Shown: one piece after another, positions 18,649 through 30,200 of the stretch
How the letters are laid out: each line of letters opens with the position of its first letter
Position numbering within the stretch: position 1 is the stretch's first letter
Origin: Pseudomonas massiliensis
Lineage (GTDB): Bacteria; Pseudomonadota; Gammaproteobacteria; Pseudomonadales; Pseudomonadaceae
DNA: 64,000 nucleotides
Direction: 5' to 3'
Assembly (NCBI RefSeq): GCF_000826105.1
Contig: NZ_CCYK01000007.1
Span: 1,240,001 to 1,304,000, forward strand
The notes under the pieces: model-generated
The model's input: only the letters and a program-made list of their open reading frames with translations
Databases searched by the model: none
Told to the model about the DNA's origin: nothing
Made by a program: the position numbers and the translations under genes

Positions 18649-19890
18649 ATGCCTGCCAAAAACGCTTCGCTCCAGCACGGTCTTCCCGATCTACCCTCCC
18701 TGCGCAAGCGCGCCAAACGCCTCTTGAAGGCATTGAAGGACAACGAGGCTGAGGGCATCCGCGAGCAATTGCGCGCGCTTGGATTGGCCGGCCCTGAGTA
18801 CCGTCTTGCCGACACCCAATGGCTGGTCGCTCGCGAAGCGGGTTTCGCCAGTTGGCCCAAGCTGATCGCCCATGTAGAGCGTATTGCGTTCGCGGCTCGC
18901 CATCCAGGCTTTGCCGAAGCAAGCGAGGCCTCCGTCCAGCATTGGCGTTGTGGGAACGACATAGAGCACAGCCTGCGCATTGCCGGCTTTACAGGTTCGT
19001 TCATGATGTTCGACGATCCCATGGTCATGGGTCCGGTCCCGGCTTTGCCCGAGGAGCAGTATTGGGCCGTGCGTGGGGCCTTCGCTGAGCGGGCATTCGG
19101 GTTGTCCTTCGGTGACAGCCAAAGGCGTCAGGCCATCCAGCGAGAGGCGCTGGGCAACCTGAGTAGCGATAGCGAACTGGTGCTGTGGTGCGAAGCCGAC
19201 GCCTATGATCAGCTGTTTCTGGTTCGTGTACTGGCGAGCCTGCCGGCTTTACCGCGCAGGCTGGAATTGATCGAGATCGATCAAGTCCCCGGCGTAGAGC
19301 GGTTTATAGGTATTGGCCAACTGGCTCCTGACTTGCTGGCTTGGCTGTGGCCTCAACGGCGCCCCTTGGGCGAAGACGCCCTCGCCCTGGCGAGGGAAAC
19401 CTGGGCCGCGTACAGAGCGGACAATCCCGGCCACTGGGCGCAGCTCGCAGCGACAGCACACCCCGCGCTGCCGCTGCTTGGCCCGGCCCTGGCCAGGCAA
19501 CTGCAAGAACTACCGGGCCAGGCCGATGGCCTGAGCTTGACCCAACGCCTGGTGCTACGTGTGCTGGCCGAGCATGGTGAGCTCGCGTCCGGCAAGGTGT
19601 TCGGCCATTTGATGATGCATTATGAACCTTTGCCGTACCTGGGCGACCTGATGTTCCATGCATTACTACGAGACCTGATAGACGCTCCACAGCCACTGGT
19701 CCACGAGCACCCGGACGCGCAATGGTACCAGCGCCCTGTTCGCATTACGGCGCTAGGGGAGCGGATACTGTGCGGGCAGGCGAACTGGCTAGATCACGGA
19801 CCGGCCGAGCGCTGGGTGGGTGGTGTGTGTATCGCTGCCGGTCGTGCGGCGTGGGTTGTGAGTGAGGCAGGGGAGGTAGGGCTGCGTTAG
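18649..19890 (+). CDS. DUF1835 domain-containing protein
   Basis: This is a 413-residue soluble protein. After an N-terminal helical region (~1-90, with LRKRAKRLLKALKDNEAEGI), residues ~95-220 match DUF1835, recognised by HWRCGNDIEHSLRIAGFTG followed by DDPMVMGPVP. The C-terminal part, with LVLWCEADAYDQLFLVRVLA and a later helical domain, is typical of the long form of the family. The start at 18649 has a strong AAGGAG five bases upstream; an in-frame ATG at 18514 lacks one. No enzymatic function is established for the family. It stands alone, divergent from the DUF2256 gene. Confidence 0.8.
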   Translation: MPAKNASLQHGLPDLPSLRKRAKRLLKALKDNEAEGIREQLRALGLAGPEYRLADTQWLVAREAGFASWPKLIAHVERIAFAARHPGFAEASEASVQHWRCGNDIEHSLRIAGFTGSFMMFDDPMVMGPVPALPEEQYWAVRGAFAERAFGLSFGDSQRRQAIQREALGNLSSDSELVLWCEADAYDQLFLVRVLASLPALPRRLELIEIDQVPGVERFIGIGQLAPDLLAWLWPQRRPLGEDALALARETWAAYRADNPGHWAQLAATAHPALPLLGPALARQLQELPGQADGLSLTQRLVLRVLAEHGELASGKVFGHLMMHYEPLPYLGDLMFHALLRDLIDAPQPLVHEHPDAQWYQRPVRITALGERILCGQANWLDHGPAERWVGGVCIAAGRAAWVVSEAGEVGLR

Positions 19891-19949
19891 ATATTGGCAA
19901 GGCAAGCAACGAGCGGGTGCTGTCGGCCAAAGTCACGGTTAGCCGGGTG

Positions 19950-20030
19950 TATGGTCCATAGTCCTCGCACACAATCCATTTTTTCCTTTGCTACGGCCGC
20001 GGGCAGGTGGCGCCGAGCCCGCGGACCATA
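19950..20030. repeat. Nested inverted repeats upstream of the autotransporter
   Basis: The outer arms TATGGTCC (19950-19957) and GGACCATA (20023-20030) enclose inner arms CCGCGGGC (19997-20004) and GCCCGCGG (20017-20024). All are perfect, and the inner hairpin has a 12-base loop. No T-run follows on either strand, so it is not a clear terminator. It may form a structured leader or a regulator site. Confidence 0.45.
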
Positions 20031-20136
20031 GCCTTCACTTCCTGAACTAAAACTCATCTACCCGATATACGGCTTTGACACCCCGCGTCACGCTGCCTAT
20101 ACCCATGGCCACAACCTCCTCTACCTCGGGTGCCTT

Positions 20137-23100
20137 ATGGACAACAGCAACCCAGGTCAGCATTGGCAGTCGGCCGCTTCGTTCGTTTCGTCTTCCTTCA
20201 CTTCCATGATTCAGATCCCCATGCACCGGCGGCATCGGCTTGCCGTAGCGGTGGTCCTCGCCATGGGCGGGTCTTGGGCTGGCTCGGTGGCAGCGGACAG
20301 CTGCTCCGGTCGGCATACGGTAATCGGCACAGCTGTGACCACGGCCTGCCGACTGGGTGATGGCGAGCGAGTGACCCTGACCACCGAAGGCTCTCTCAGC
20401 GTTGCTAGCGGGGCGGCCGTCGCTCAGGAAGGGGTGGTCAACCGTCAGGCCGGTTTCCTCAACGCCGGTAGCGTTCAAGGCGAGCAGGGGATGGTGATCC
20501 GCGGCGGCGCTTTCGTGGGCAAATGGCTGAACGACCGCCAGGGCAGCATCATAGGCAGCGACGCGGCTTTGGTGATCGAACGCAGCGAAGTGATGGGGCA
20601 GGTCCGCAACCTCGGCACCTTGGCGGCCACGGGTACCGACAGCTACGCGGTGCGTACCGACGACGCCAACCTTGATGGTTTCAACAACAGCGGCACTATC
20701 GAGGCCAGGAATGGAGCGGAGGGCGCAGTGCTGATGCGCGATACGGTGATCATCGGCGACCTGCGCAACAGCGGCCTTGTCGGCGGCGATTCCGCCTCCG
20801 ATGGCCTGATCTTCCGTGGCGGTCAGATACTCGGCTCGTTCCTCAACAGCGGTCGGCTGGAAGGCGGCAGCACGCCCCTGGGCATCACTGACGTCTTGGT
20901 CTTGGGCGATGTGCGTAACAGTGGTGATATCACCAGCAATGACGGCGGTGCCTCGATCAGTAACAGCCATATCCTTGGTCGCTTCGTCAACAGTGGCTAC
21001 ATCGGCAGCAACATCACCGCGTTCTGGATAGGCAATACCATCATCGAGGGCGGCTTCGTGAACACCGGCGTGATCGACTCCGGCTCGAGCACGGGGATCA
21101 CCAACAGTGTACTGGGCAGCTTCATCAACAATGGCATCCTGAAATCAGGATCGGGCGATACCAGCCTGAGCGACACCCTGATCAAGGGCGACCTCATCAA
21201 TCGCGGTACCATCGCCACAGGCCGTACCGGCTTCAACGGCCTCACGGTCTATGGCGGTTCCATCGCCGGCAATCTAATCAACCGAGGCACCCTCGACGGC
21301 GGCCATTTCGCCTCCGGATTGTCCCTGGACCGCGGCGCGGTGATCGTGGGCGACCTGCGCAACCAGGGCCTGGCCCAGGGCCGCACCGCCATTGAGCTCA
21401 ACGGCGCTCATATCCTTGGTGATCTGGTGAACAGCGGTAGCCTGCTGGGCGCCATCGATCTCTATGAGGACAACGGTACGGGCCTGTTGGCCAACGGTGG
21501 TGACATCGGTGGCAGCCTTGTCAACAGCGGGCTGATCAAGGGCTTTGATGCCGGTGTGCGTCTGACCGGGGTGAAGGTGGCCGGGGACATTTTCAACACC
21601 GGCACCTTGATAGGAACCGACGGCGGCGGCTTGAGCCTGGAGAACACGCGCGTGCAGCGCGTGGAGAACCGCGGCCTGATACAGGGCGACTACACTGCCG
21701 TGTCCATCGGCAGCGGCAGCCAGGTCAGTGAACTGGCGGCCTATGGCACCCTCAGCGGCTTCGAATACGCGCTCTTCGTCGACGACGAGAGTACCTTGGG
21801 CACCTTGACCATCGGGGGTACCCAGGCGCGCTTCGAGGGTGAAGTCTATGCACCGCGGACCAAAGCCTACATCAACAGTAATGCGCGCTATCACATGGCA
21901 GGGGGCGACAGCTTCGTAGTGAAAAGCCTGTACAACCGCGGCACCCTGGTCTTGGACGCACCCGAGGCTGGGCTGCAAGCGGCCCGGGTGAATGGCGACT
22001 ACACCCAGGCCAGTGGCGCGCTTCTGCAAACCACGGTAGGCAGTGCGCAGAACTACGGTCAATTGCTGGTGAGCGGCACCGCGACCCTGGCCAGCAACGC
22101 GCGCATTGACGTCAAACTGCTCAACACTGGCACGCCATTCAATGTAAACAGCCTGGCTGATGTGCTCAGCGCCGGGAAGCTGGTATCGGACGGCACCTTC
22201 AAGGTCACCAGCAACTCCGCGCTGTTCGATGTCAGCGCGGTGAAGCATGGCAATACAGTGGACCTGGCCCTGGCTGCCAAAAGCGCCAACGGCGTGGCCA
22301 GCGCCGCCCGCTCAGCAGGCCTCAAGCAAGCGGCGGGCGCGGCGGCGGTACTGGACCAGCAACTGGCGCTGGGTGCGGCCAGCGCTCTCACTCCCTATTT
22401 CGTCAGCGCCAGCAGTCAAGCCGAGGTGGCCACTACCCTCGCGCAAAGCGTACCCATGGACAACGACGCACTGCGCACAAGCCAGGCCGCGCTCTCGGCT
22501 ATCGGCCAGGCCGTGCAGGGGCGCATGAGCCTGGCCAGCCCCGGCAACGCCAGTGCCGGGCTGTGGCGCCAAGCCTTCAGCTACAGCGGTAGCGGCGCCA
22601 ATGGCAGTGGTTCCGCGGGCGGCAGCGTGATCGGCATGGATACTGCGTTGTCCTCGACCCATCGCCTTGGGGTAGCCTTCGCCTACGCTGACGGTAGCAC
22701 GGGCAGTCTGGGGGGCAGCCGGCAACGCGATCAGTTCGACCTCTGGCAGTTCCTTGGTTACAGCACCCACCGCCTCGATGCGAACACCGAATGGATGCTT
22801 TATGGCGGTGCCGGCAACAATCGCGTTGACGCTGAGCGCACCTTGAGCACTGGCGCCGCGAGCGGTACCGCCCACGCCCGCTACGACAGCCTGGTCACCA
22901 CCGTGGGCAGCAGCCTGGCACAAACCTATCGCCTGGGCGACAGCACCACGCTCGTTCCCTCGCTGAGACTGGACTTCAACCATGTGCATGAAGGCAGCTA
23001 CCGCGAGCGCGGCACGAGCAGCCTGCAGCCCTTGTTGCTGAAGGTTGCCGCGCGCGATACCGAGCAATTGATCGCTGGCTTCGACACGCGTCTGGAGCAC

Positions 23101-23373
23101 CAGATCGCTCCTGGCACTCGCGTGCGGGCCAACCTGGGAATCGGCTACGACCTGATCAACGCCGACGGCAGCTTGCGCGCCGCCTTCGCTGGCGCCGCCG
23201 AGCAGACGTTCACCGTTACGCCCGAGCGTGCCAGCCCGTGGCTGATGCGCGGAGGAGTAGGGGTGGCCAGTACCTTCACGAATGGCAGTGAGTTATCGCT
23301 GAACTGGGACGCCCAGAACCGCAGCGACTATACCGACCAGACCGCGACCCTAAGCATGAAAGTGCCGTTCTGA
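20137..23373 (+). CDS. Type V autotransporter with beta-helical passenger
   Basis: This outer-membrane protein of up to 1078 residues translocates its own passenger to the cell surface. A signal peptide lies around HRRHRLAVAVVLAMGGSWAG with cleavage near SVAADS. The passenger (~60-700) is built of repeats with recurring N-x-G turns (such as GDLRNSGLVGG, GSFLNSGRLEGG, GDVRNSGDI), which suggests a parallel beta-helix. The last ~280 residues (from SAGLWRQAF to the terminal SMKVPF ending in Phe) are the autotransporter beta-barrel. The start is uncertain: 20137 is the longest frame, but in-frame ATGs at 20206 and 20221 place the signal peptide nearer the N-terminus. No ribosome binding site clearly decides. 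No protease or lipase motif is seen, so it is probably an adhesin. Confidence 0.85.
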   Translation: MDNSNPGQHWQSAASFVSSSFTSMIQIPMHRRHRLAVAVVLAMGGSWAGSVAADSCSGRHTVIGTAVTTACRLGDGERVTLTTEGSLSVASGAAVAQEGVVNRQAGFLNAGSVQGEQGMVIRGGAFVGKWLNDRQGSIIGSDAALVIERSEVMGQVRNLGTLAATGTDSYAVRTDDANLDGFNNSGTIEARNGAEGAVLMRDTVIIGDLRNSGLVGGDSASDGLIFRGGQILGSFLNSGRLEGGSTPLGITDVLVLGDVRNSGDITSNDGGASISNSHILGRFVNSGYIGSNITAFWIGNTIIEGGFVNTGVIDSGSSTGITNSVLGSFINNGILKSGSGDTSLSDTLIKGDLINRGTIATGRTGFNGLTVYGGSIAGNLINRGTLDGGHFASGLSLDRGAVIVGDLRNQGLAQGRTAIELNGAHILGDLVNSGSLLGAIDLYEDNGTGLLANGGDIGGSLVNSGLIKGFDAGVRLTGVKVAGDIFNTGTLIGTDGGGLSLENTRVQRVENRGLIQGDYTAVSIGSGSQVSELAAYGTLSGFEYALFVDDESTLGTLTIGGTQARFEGEVYAPRTKAYINSNARYHMAGGDSFVVKSLYNRGTLVLDAPEAGLQAARVNGDYTQASGALLQTTVGSAQNYGQLLVSGTATLASNARIDVKLLNTGTPFNVNSLADVLSAGKLVSDGTFKVTSNSALFDVSAVKHGNTVDLALAAKSANGVASAARSAGLKQAAGAAAVLDQQLALGAASALTPYFVSASSQAEVATTLAQSVPMDNDALRTSQAALSAIGQAVQGRMSLASPGNASAGLWRQAFSYSGSGANGSGSAGGSVIGMDTALSSTHRLGVAFAYADGSTGSLGGSRQRDQFDLWQFLGYSTHRLDANTEWMLYGGAGNNRVDAERTLSTGAASGTAHARYDSLVTTVGSSLAQTYRLGDSTTLVPSLRLDFNHVHEGSYRERGTSSLQPLLLKVAARDTEQLIAGFDTRLEHQIAPGTRVRANLGIGYDLINADGSLRAAFAGAAEQTFTVTPERASPWLMRGGVGVASTFTNGSELSLNWDAQNRSDYTDQTATLSMKVPF

Positions 23374-23427
23374 TTCAGGCATTCGCTCTGCGCAGCTACA
23401 TCCCTGCAACGCAACAGCTTATTTTCC

Positions 23428-23444
23428 TACGGGGAATTCCCGTA
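23428..23444. promoter_or_regulatory. Short inverted repeat between autotransporter and DUF4272 gene
   Basis: TACGGG and CCCGTA flank GAATT. It lies 55 bases after the autotransporter stop and about 75 before the next start. No T-run follows, so an operator is as likely as a terminator. Confidence 0.3.
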
Positions 23445-23519
23445 AGCCTTGGCTAGGCTGGCGGGAATTATTCGCCGCCCGTTGGCGGTGGCGGGCCTGA
23501 ACCAGGGAAGGAGTCGAAT

Positions 23520-24083
23520 ATGTCCGTTGTAGTGCTGCCTGCAAGAACCGACTCCGAGATAGGGGGCCGGTTGCTCGCCACGTTTCTTTGCGGCGCGGTG
23601 GCTTGTGAGCCCTCCCTCCGTGATGAAATCGTTGCCTGGATAGCCCAGCAAGACCTGGCAGGGCTGTTCAGCGCTGAAGAAGCGGCCTTTCTCGAAAATC
23701 CGGAACCGTCCGATCATACGGTTACCGAATTTACGTGGTACGTCGAAGTGACTGCGATACTCGCCTGGGCGGGAGGCTTAGTAGAGCAAATGCCCGACGC
23801 CGCAAGCCAGTCAAGCCTGGGCGAGTTGGTCAATCACTTTCCCATGCTGGGGGACCCCGTACATGAATTCATTGATAGTATCCGGGCGCGCCCATCCAAG
23901 GACCTGCACGATGCCCGGCAACGGGTAGAGGATCTACATGGGTGCGCTCGAGCAGACCGATGCCACGGGCGAGCGGTACGCCACGGGGCCGATATCGACG
24001 TTGTGAGTGAGCAACACCGTGTTCTCAATTGGCTGACATACGCTGAATATGTCGACTGGGATCAGGTCTCTACAGATACCTGA
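23520..24083 (+). CDS. DUF4272 family protein
   Basis: This 187-residue protein matches DUF4272 by the sequence LFSAEEAAFLENPEPS, then FTWYVEVTAILAWAGGL, then the C-terminal EQHRVLNWLTY and WDQVSTDT. The first ~30 residues may be variable. AAGGAG precedes the ATG. The segment LHGCARADRCHGRAVRHGADID is unusual but aligns with the family's charged helix, so I do not call a frameshift. Function is unknown. Confidence 0.78.
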   Translation: MSVVVLPARTDSEIGGRLLATFLCGAVACEPSLRDEIVAWIAQQDLAGLFSAEEAAFLENPEPSDHTVTEFTWYVEVTAILAWAGGLVEQMPDAASQSSLGELVNHFPMLGDPVHEFIDSIRARPSKDLHDARQRVEDLHGCARADRCHGRAVRHGADIDVVSEQHRVLNWLTYAEYVDWDQVSTDT

Positions 24084-24240
24084 GAAGTGCTGGAATCGCC
24101 GCGAAAACCGATACGGCGAATAGACCATGACAGGCGGCGGACCCGAACGACAAGCCTGCCATTGCGCAAGACTGCGCAGTAACGAGGCCGCGTCTGCTTC
24201 CCGGTCTCACCGCTATGACGCCAAGCCGAGCTTGAGGGGA

Positions 24241-24258
24241 CGCGGCCCGGCAGCCGCG
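24241..24258. terminator. GC-rich hairpin between convergent genes
   Basis: CGCGGC and GCCGCG pair across a six-base loop, 158 bases after the DUF4272 stop and 14 bases beyond the end of the giant epimerase gene. A T-rich stretch follows on the plus strand. It could serve as a terminator for either gene. Confidence 0.4.
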
Positions 24259-24271
24259 ACCCTTCCATTTC

Positions 24272-27200
24272 TTAGGCCGCAAAGTCACTCTGATGAAGCT
24301 GGGTCACTCCTACCAGCTGGATCTCGAACTCGGCGTTGGCATCGGCGTTGACGCTGCCGTACAGGATGCCGTTTTCGAAGCGCAGTTGCCCGGCGGCGTT
24401 CTTGGCGTCGAAGGCCTGGCTGCCGATGAAGGTGAAGCTGTCCTTCGCTTCGGTGGCAACCTTGGCGTCAAGGGCGGTCAGGTCGAGCTTGTCCGCCTCG
24501 GCGGTCTTGAAGCCGTAGATCACGTCACGCAGGTCACCGAGTCCAAGGTCGGTCAGCGCCGCGAACACATAGGTATCGGCACCGGTGCCGCCGGTGAGCG
24601 AGTCGTTGCCGGCGCCACCGACCAGCGTGTCGTTGCCGCCTCCGCCCAAGAGCTCGTCCTTGCCGGCTCCGCCGTCGAGCAGGTTGGCCGCGCTGCTGCC
24701 GGTGATCTTGTCATCGAACGCGCTGCCGATGGCATTCTCGATGTACTTGAGCGTATCCAGGCCCGAGCCACCGGTGTTCTGCTGCGCGCTGGTGTTGAGC
24801 GCCAGGGTGACGCCGGCCTGGGCAAGCGCGTAGGAGACAGTGTCGTTGCCGTCACGGCCGTCCAGTACGTTGTTGCCGTTGCCGGCGACCAGGCTGTTGT
24901 CCAGCGCGTTGCCGATGCCATTGGCGGCGCCATCGCTGTTGATCACCAGGTTCTCTACGTTGCTGGTCAGCGTCCAGGTGGCAAGGCTGGTGTAGACCGT
25001 ATCGATACCTCCCACGGTACTGTCGCCGCTCTTTTCCACCGTGGTGTCGTCGACGTTGTCGACGTAGTAGGTATCCGAGCCGTTGCCACCAGTCATGCTG
25101 TCGGCGCCGCCCTGGCCATCCAGAACGTTGGCCGCGTCGTTGCCGGTGATGAAGTTGCGCAGCCCGTTACCGGTGCCATTGATGGCGGAATAGCCGGTAA
25201 GCACCAGGTACTCCACATTTTCGCCCAGTGTCCAGCTCACCGACGCCTGGACGGTATCGATCTGGGTCGTACTGGCGTTGGTCTCGGTAACGGTATCCAG
25301 GGCATTGTCGACGATATAGACGTCCTTGCCGTTGCCGCCGCTCATGGTGTCCGCGCCGCGGTCGCCATCGATGGTGTCGTTCCCGGCGCTGCCCACCAAG
25401 GTGTCGTCCTGGTCCGTACCCTGGATGTAGCCGCCTTGCTGGCTGTTGACGTCGTCGTAGACGTCCTGGGCGGTGCCATTGTCGAGGTAGTTCCCCAGAT
25501 AGCCCAGGTCATTGGCAATGGCATCGGCCAGGCGCTGGCCCACGATCTCGGCGGACTCTTCATGAAGGTGCCAGACGTCGTCAGGGTAGGTGACCGGGTC
25601 GGCCTCCTCGCGCAGAGGCAGGTCGATGTAGTCCGCGCCCAGCAGCACATCCGCGCGTTCCAGAATCATTGCGTCCTGCGCCTGCCGCACCGCGATCACG
25701 CCTTTCTCGATCGATGCGATCTTGTCTTCGTCGTAGCCACGCACGCGGGCGGCATCGGCGTCGTAGTCGCCGGTCTTCATCATGAAGATCTTGAAATCGC
25801 CCAGTTGCTCATGCAGGTAGTCGAACACCTTGAGCGTGTTCGCCTTGTAGAGCGCGGCCGCGGCGGCCGGGTCATTGGCGCGGCCGATCTCCTGGGCGGC
25901 TTCCTCGCCCTGGCCCCAGACAATGGCCATGGTCACCTTGTCGATGGCCTTGAGGCTGGCCAGCTGTTCCTGCAGCAAGCTGACCGCCCGCAGCAGGGCC
26001 GGGCCTGGCCGGTCGGTATCGGTCAGCCACCAGCTCAGGCGCAGCTCTTCTTCCGTGCCGGTGGACAAGCCACTGACCGTGCTGCCGCCCACCGCAACGT
26101 CGATACCGTTGCCGTCGGCATCGTTGAATTGGCTGCGTACGTCCAGGCCGGTGTACTTGGTCAGATCGTTGACCATCTCGGTAACCCCCGACTGGTCGTC
26201 GTCTTCGGTCATGCGCAGCAGGCGCGCATTGGACTGGCCGAGGGTCGGCACGAAAAGAATGTCTTGCTGGGCGCGCTCGGCGAACACGAAGTCGCTGGCG
26301 CTCAGGGTGCCAGACAGGTTGCCATCCAGGGTAATCTCGAAGCGGTTGCCATCGGCGTCGGTTTGCCCGGACTTCACGTAGGTCTTGCTGCCATCGCTAC
26401 TGGTAGTGATGTACAGCGTGTTATGGGTGCCATCCCCCAGGCCCACGATGCCCAGTGCCTTGACATCGATCTTGTCGACGCCGACGGTGAAGTCCTTGAG
26501 GGTGTCGGCGGCATTGACGCCACCAGTATCGTAGTCCCGGTAGCTGTCCAGGCGGCTGGTATAGCGGAAGCTGTCGGCGCCGGCGCCACCGGTAAGGCTG
26601 TCACGCCCGCCGCCGCCTTCGATCACGTCGTTGCCAGCGTTGCCATTGATGGTGTCGGCGCCATCCAGCCCCAGGATCAGGTCGTCCTCGGCGGTACCGG
26701 CCAGGCTTTCGCCAGCGGCGGTACCGGTGATGGTGTTCGCCGGCGCTTCGGCGACCGTCAGGGCGAACACGTCGCTGGCCGAAGCGCCCAGGGCGTCGGT
26801 GGCGGTGACCAGCAGGCTGTAGACCCCGGCGGCAGTGTCGCCAGGCGTGCCGCTGAAGGTCAGGGTCTTGGGATCGAACGTCAGCCAGGACGGCAGCGCC
26901 GTGCCGTCCTGGAGGGTGGCGGTGTAGGTGAGCGTGTCGTTGTCGGCGTCACTGAAGGCCGTCTGAGAGAGGGTGTAGCTGAAGGCGCTCTTCTCTGTGG
27001 CGGTAACGTCTTGCAGCGGGTCGGTGACCACAGGTGCATTGTTCAGCGGCGGGGTGCCGGAAGAGAACACCAGGTTGGTCGCATTGAGGGTGGTCAGGTA
27101 GAAGCCTTGGAGTTTGAGCTCGAAGGCGTTGCCGTTGGCGTCGTAGTCCAAGCTTGTCAGCGTAGTGGTACCCGACAGCATGTCGTACTGCGCCAGCAGG

Positions 27201-30200
27201 GTGCCGTTGAACCCTAGCCCCAGACCGCGGAAGCCCAGGCCGGTGAGGTCGATGACGTCCTTGACGGGATCGAAATCGGTGATGGTGTCGCTGTAGGCGC
27301 TGAGCAGGGTGCGGTAACTGTCGCTCACGGCGTTGAAGCGGTATACGTCTGCGCCCGCGCCGCCAGTCAGGGTGTCGGCGCCGGCGCCGCCCACCAGCAG
27401 ATCGTCGCCGTCAGCGCCATCGAGGGTGTCCGCGCCGCCCAGGCCGAACAGTTGCTCACTGGCACTGGTGCCGACCAGCCTATCCTGGCCCGCGGTACCA
27501 GTGAGTACATCGCCGTTGCTTGGCGGCACGTCCTTGACTTCAAGCGTGAAGGTATCGCTGGCCACGCCGTTCTTGCCATCACTGGCGGTCACGATAACGC
27601 TGAAGCTACCCGCGGCGCTGTCATCCGGCGTTCCGCTGAAGGTACGACTGGCGGCATCGAAGCTCAGCCAGGCGGGCAGGGCGCTGCCGTCGGCGAGCGT
27701 GGCGGTGAAGCTCAGGGTGTCATTGTCGGCGTCGCTGAAGGCATCGGCCGGGACCACATAAGTGAAAGCTTTGGCCTCGGTGGCGCTCTGGTCTGCCAGG
27801 GGCGCGGCCAGTACAGGCGCATGGTTGACTGCGGGCGTGCTGTTGAAGATGAAGTCCGTTGCCTTGAGGGTCTTGAGCAGGTTCCCGGTCAGCGCCAGCT
27901 CCAGGCGCTTGCCGCTGGCATCGGCTTCGTAGTTCTTGATGTAGGTGGTGTTGGAACTCGAGCTGTACTGCAGGTACAGGGTGCCGTTGTAGCCGTTGCC
28001 CAGCCCGGTATAGCCCAGGCCGGAGAGGTCGATCTTGTCCACGCCCACGACGAAATCGGTGATGGTATCGGCGTAGCTGGTGCTGGAGGTGCGATAGCTG
28101 TCGGTGCGGGCGGAGAGGCGGAAGATGTCCGCCCCCGCGCCACCGGTGAGCTTGTCGGCACCGGCGCCGCCTACCAGGATGTCATCGCCGCCGGCACCGT
28201 TGAGCACGTCGGCGCCGCCAAGGCCCACCAGCTGTTCGTTGGCGGTGGTGCCGGTGAGGGTGTCCTTGCCGGAGGTACCGGTAACGGTCTTGATGGGGGT
28301 TGCGACCGGCGTGTCCTGTACGGCCAGGGCAAAGGTGTCGCTTACGGTACCGGTCTTGCCATCATTGGCGGTGACCATGATATTCAGGGCGCCGGCGGCA
28401 TTCGAGTCAGGCGTGCCGCTGAAGGTACGGGTGGCGGCGTCGAACTTCAGCCAGGCGGGCAGGGCGCTGCCGTCGGCCAGGGTGGCCGTGAAGGTCAGGG
28501 CATCGCTATCGGCGTCGCTGAAAGCCGTGGCTGGAATCACGTAGCTGAAGGGGCTGGCTTCCTTGGCATTCTGGTCGGCCAGGGGCGTGGCCAGTACCGG
28601 AGCATGGTTATCCGAAGGCGTGCTGTTGAAGATGAAGTCGCTCGCCTTGAGGGTCTTGAGCAGGTTCCCGGTCAGCGCCAGCTCCAGGCGCTTGCCGCTT
28701 GCATCGGCTTCGTAGTTCTTGATGTAGGTGGTGTTGGAACTCGAGCTGTACTGCAGGTACAGGGTGCCGTTGTAGCCGTTGCCCAGCCCGGTATAGCCCA
28801 GGCCGGAGAGGTCGATCTTGTCCACGCCCACGACGAAATCGGTGATGGTATCGGCGTAGCTGGTGCTGGAGGTGCGATAGCTGTCGGTGCGGGCGGAGAG
28901 GCGGAAGATGTCCGCCCCCGCGCCACCGGTGAGCTTGTCGGCACCGGCGCCGCCTACCAGGATGTCATCGCCGCCGGCACCGTTGAGCACGTCGGCGCCG
29001 CCAAGGCCCACCAGTTGTTCGTTGCCGGTGGTGCCGGTGAGGGTGTCCTTGCCGGAGGTACCGGTAACGGTCTTGATGGGGGTTGCGACCGGAGTGTCCT
29101 GTACGGCCAGGGCGAAGATATCGCTCACACTGCCGGCTTTGCCATCGTTGGCGGTGACCTTGACGTTGAAGGTCCCGGCGGCATTGGAGTCCGGAGTGCC
29201 GCTGAAGGTACGGGTTGCTGGGTCGAACTTCAGCCAGGCGGGCAGCGCGCTGCCATCGGCCAGGGTAGCGGTGAAGGTCAGGGTATCGTTGTCCACGTCG
29301 GTGAAGGCTCCGGCCGGAATGGCATAGCTGAACGGGGTGGTTTCCTTGGCACTCTGGTCAGCCAGCGGGGCGGCCAGGGTGGGCGCCTGGTTGACCGGGG
29401 TGTCCTGCACGGCCAGGGCGAAGATATCGCTCACACTGCCGGCCTTGCCGTCATCGGCGCTGACCTTGACGTTGAAGGTGCCGGCGGCGTTGAGGTCCGG
29501 GGTGCCGCTGAAGGTACGGGTGGCGGCATCGAACTTCAGCCAGGCGGGCAAGGCACTGCCGTCGGCCAGGGTGGCGGTGAAGGTGAGGGTATCGTTGTCC
29601 ACGTCAGTGAAGGCGCCGGCCGGAATGACGTAGCTGAATGGAGTGCTTTCCTTGGCGCTCTGGTCAACCAGCGCGGTGGCCACGGTTGGCGCATGGTTGA
29701 CCGGGGCCGTGCCGGCGAAGATGAAGTCCGCTGGCTTGAGCGTGTTAAGAAAATTGCCGCTCAGGGCCAGCTCCAGGCGGTTGCCGTTGGCGTCTGCTTC
29801 AAGGGATTTGACATAGGTCTTGTCGCCGGCGGCGTTCAGGCTGATGTACACCGTGCCGTTGCGGCCATCGCCCAGCCCGGTGATGCCCAGCGCCGAAAGG
29901 TCGATGCGGTCCTGCCCTGCTTCGAAGTCGGTGATGGTATCGACCTTGGTGGCCCCCGCCGTGGTGTAGTTGCGGTAGCTGTCCAGGCGGCTGGCGACCA
30001 CGAAGGTATCCGCGCCAGCGCCGCCGGTCAGGATGTCCACGCCGGCGCCACCGTCTAGGGTGTCGTTGCCGTTGCCTGCGTTGATCGTGTCGTTGCCCGC
30101 CAGCCCTTTCAGAAGGTCGCTTCCGACAGTGCCGGTCAGGGTGTCATCCCCGGCCGTGCCGACCGGCGTGGTGGTTGGTGGTGTCTCGCCGACCGTGGTG

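Noticed and set aside
23428..23444. Intrinsic terminator after the autotransporter
   Set aside because: The inverted repeat is real but has no T-run and only six-base arms, so I list it only as a weak site.
23930..24010. Frameshift in the DUF4272 gene
   Set aside because: The unusual Arg/His-rich stretch still aligns in frame with the family helix, and the conserved C-terminus follows directly, so no frameshift is needed.
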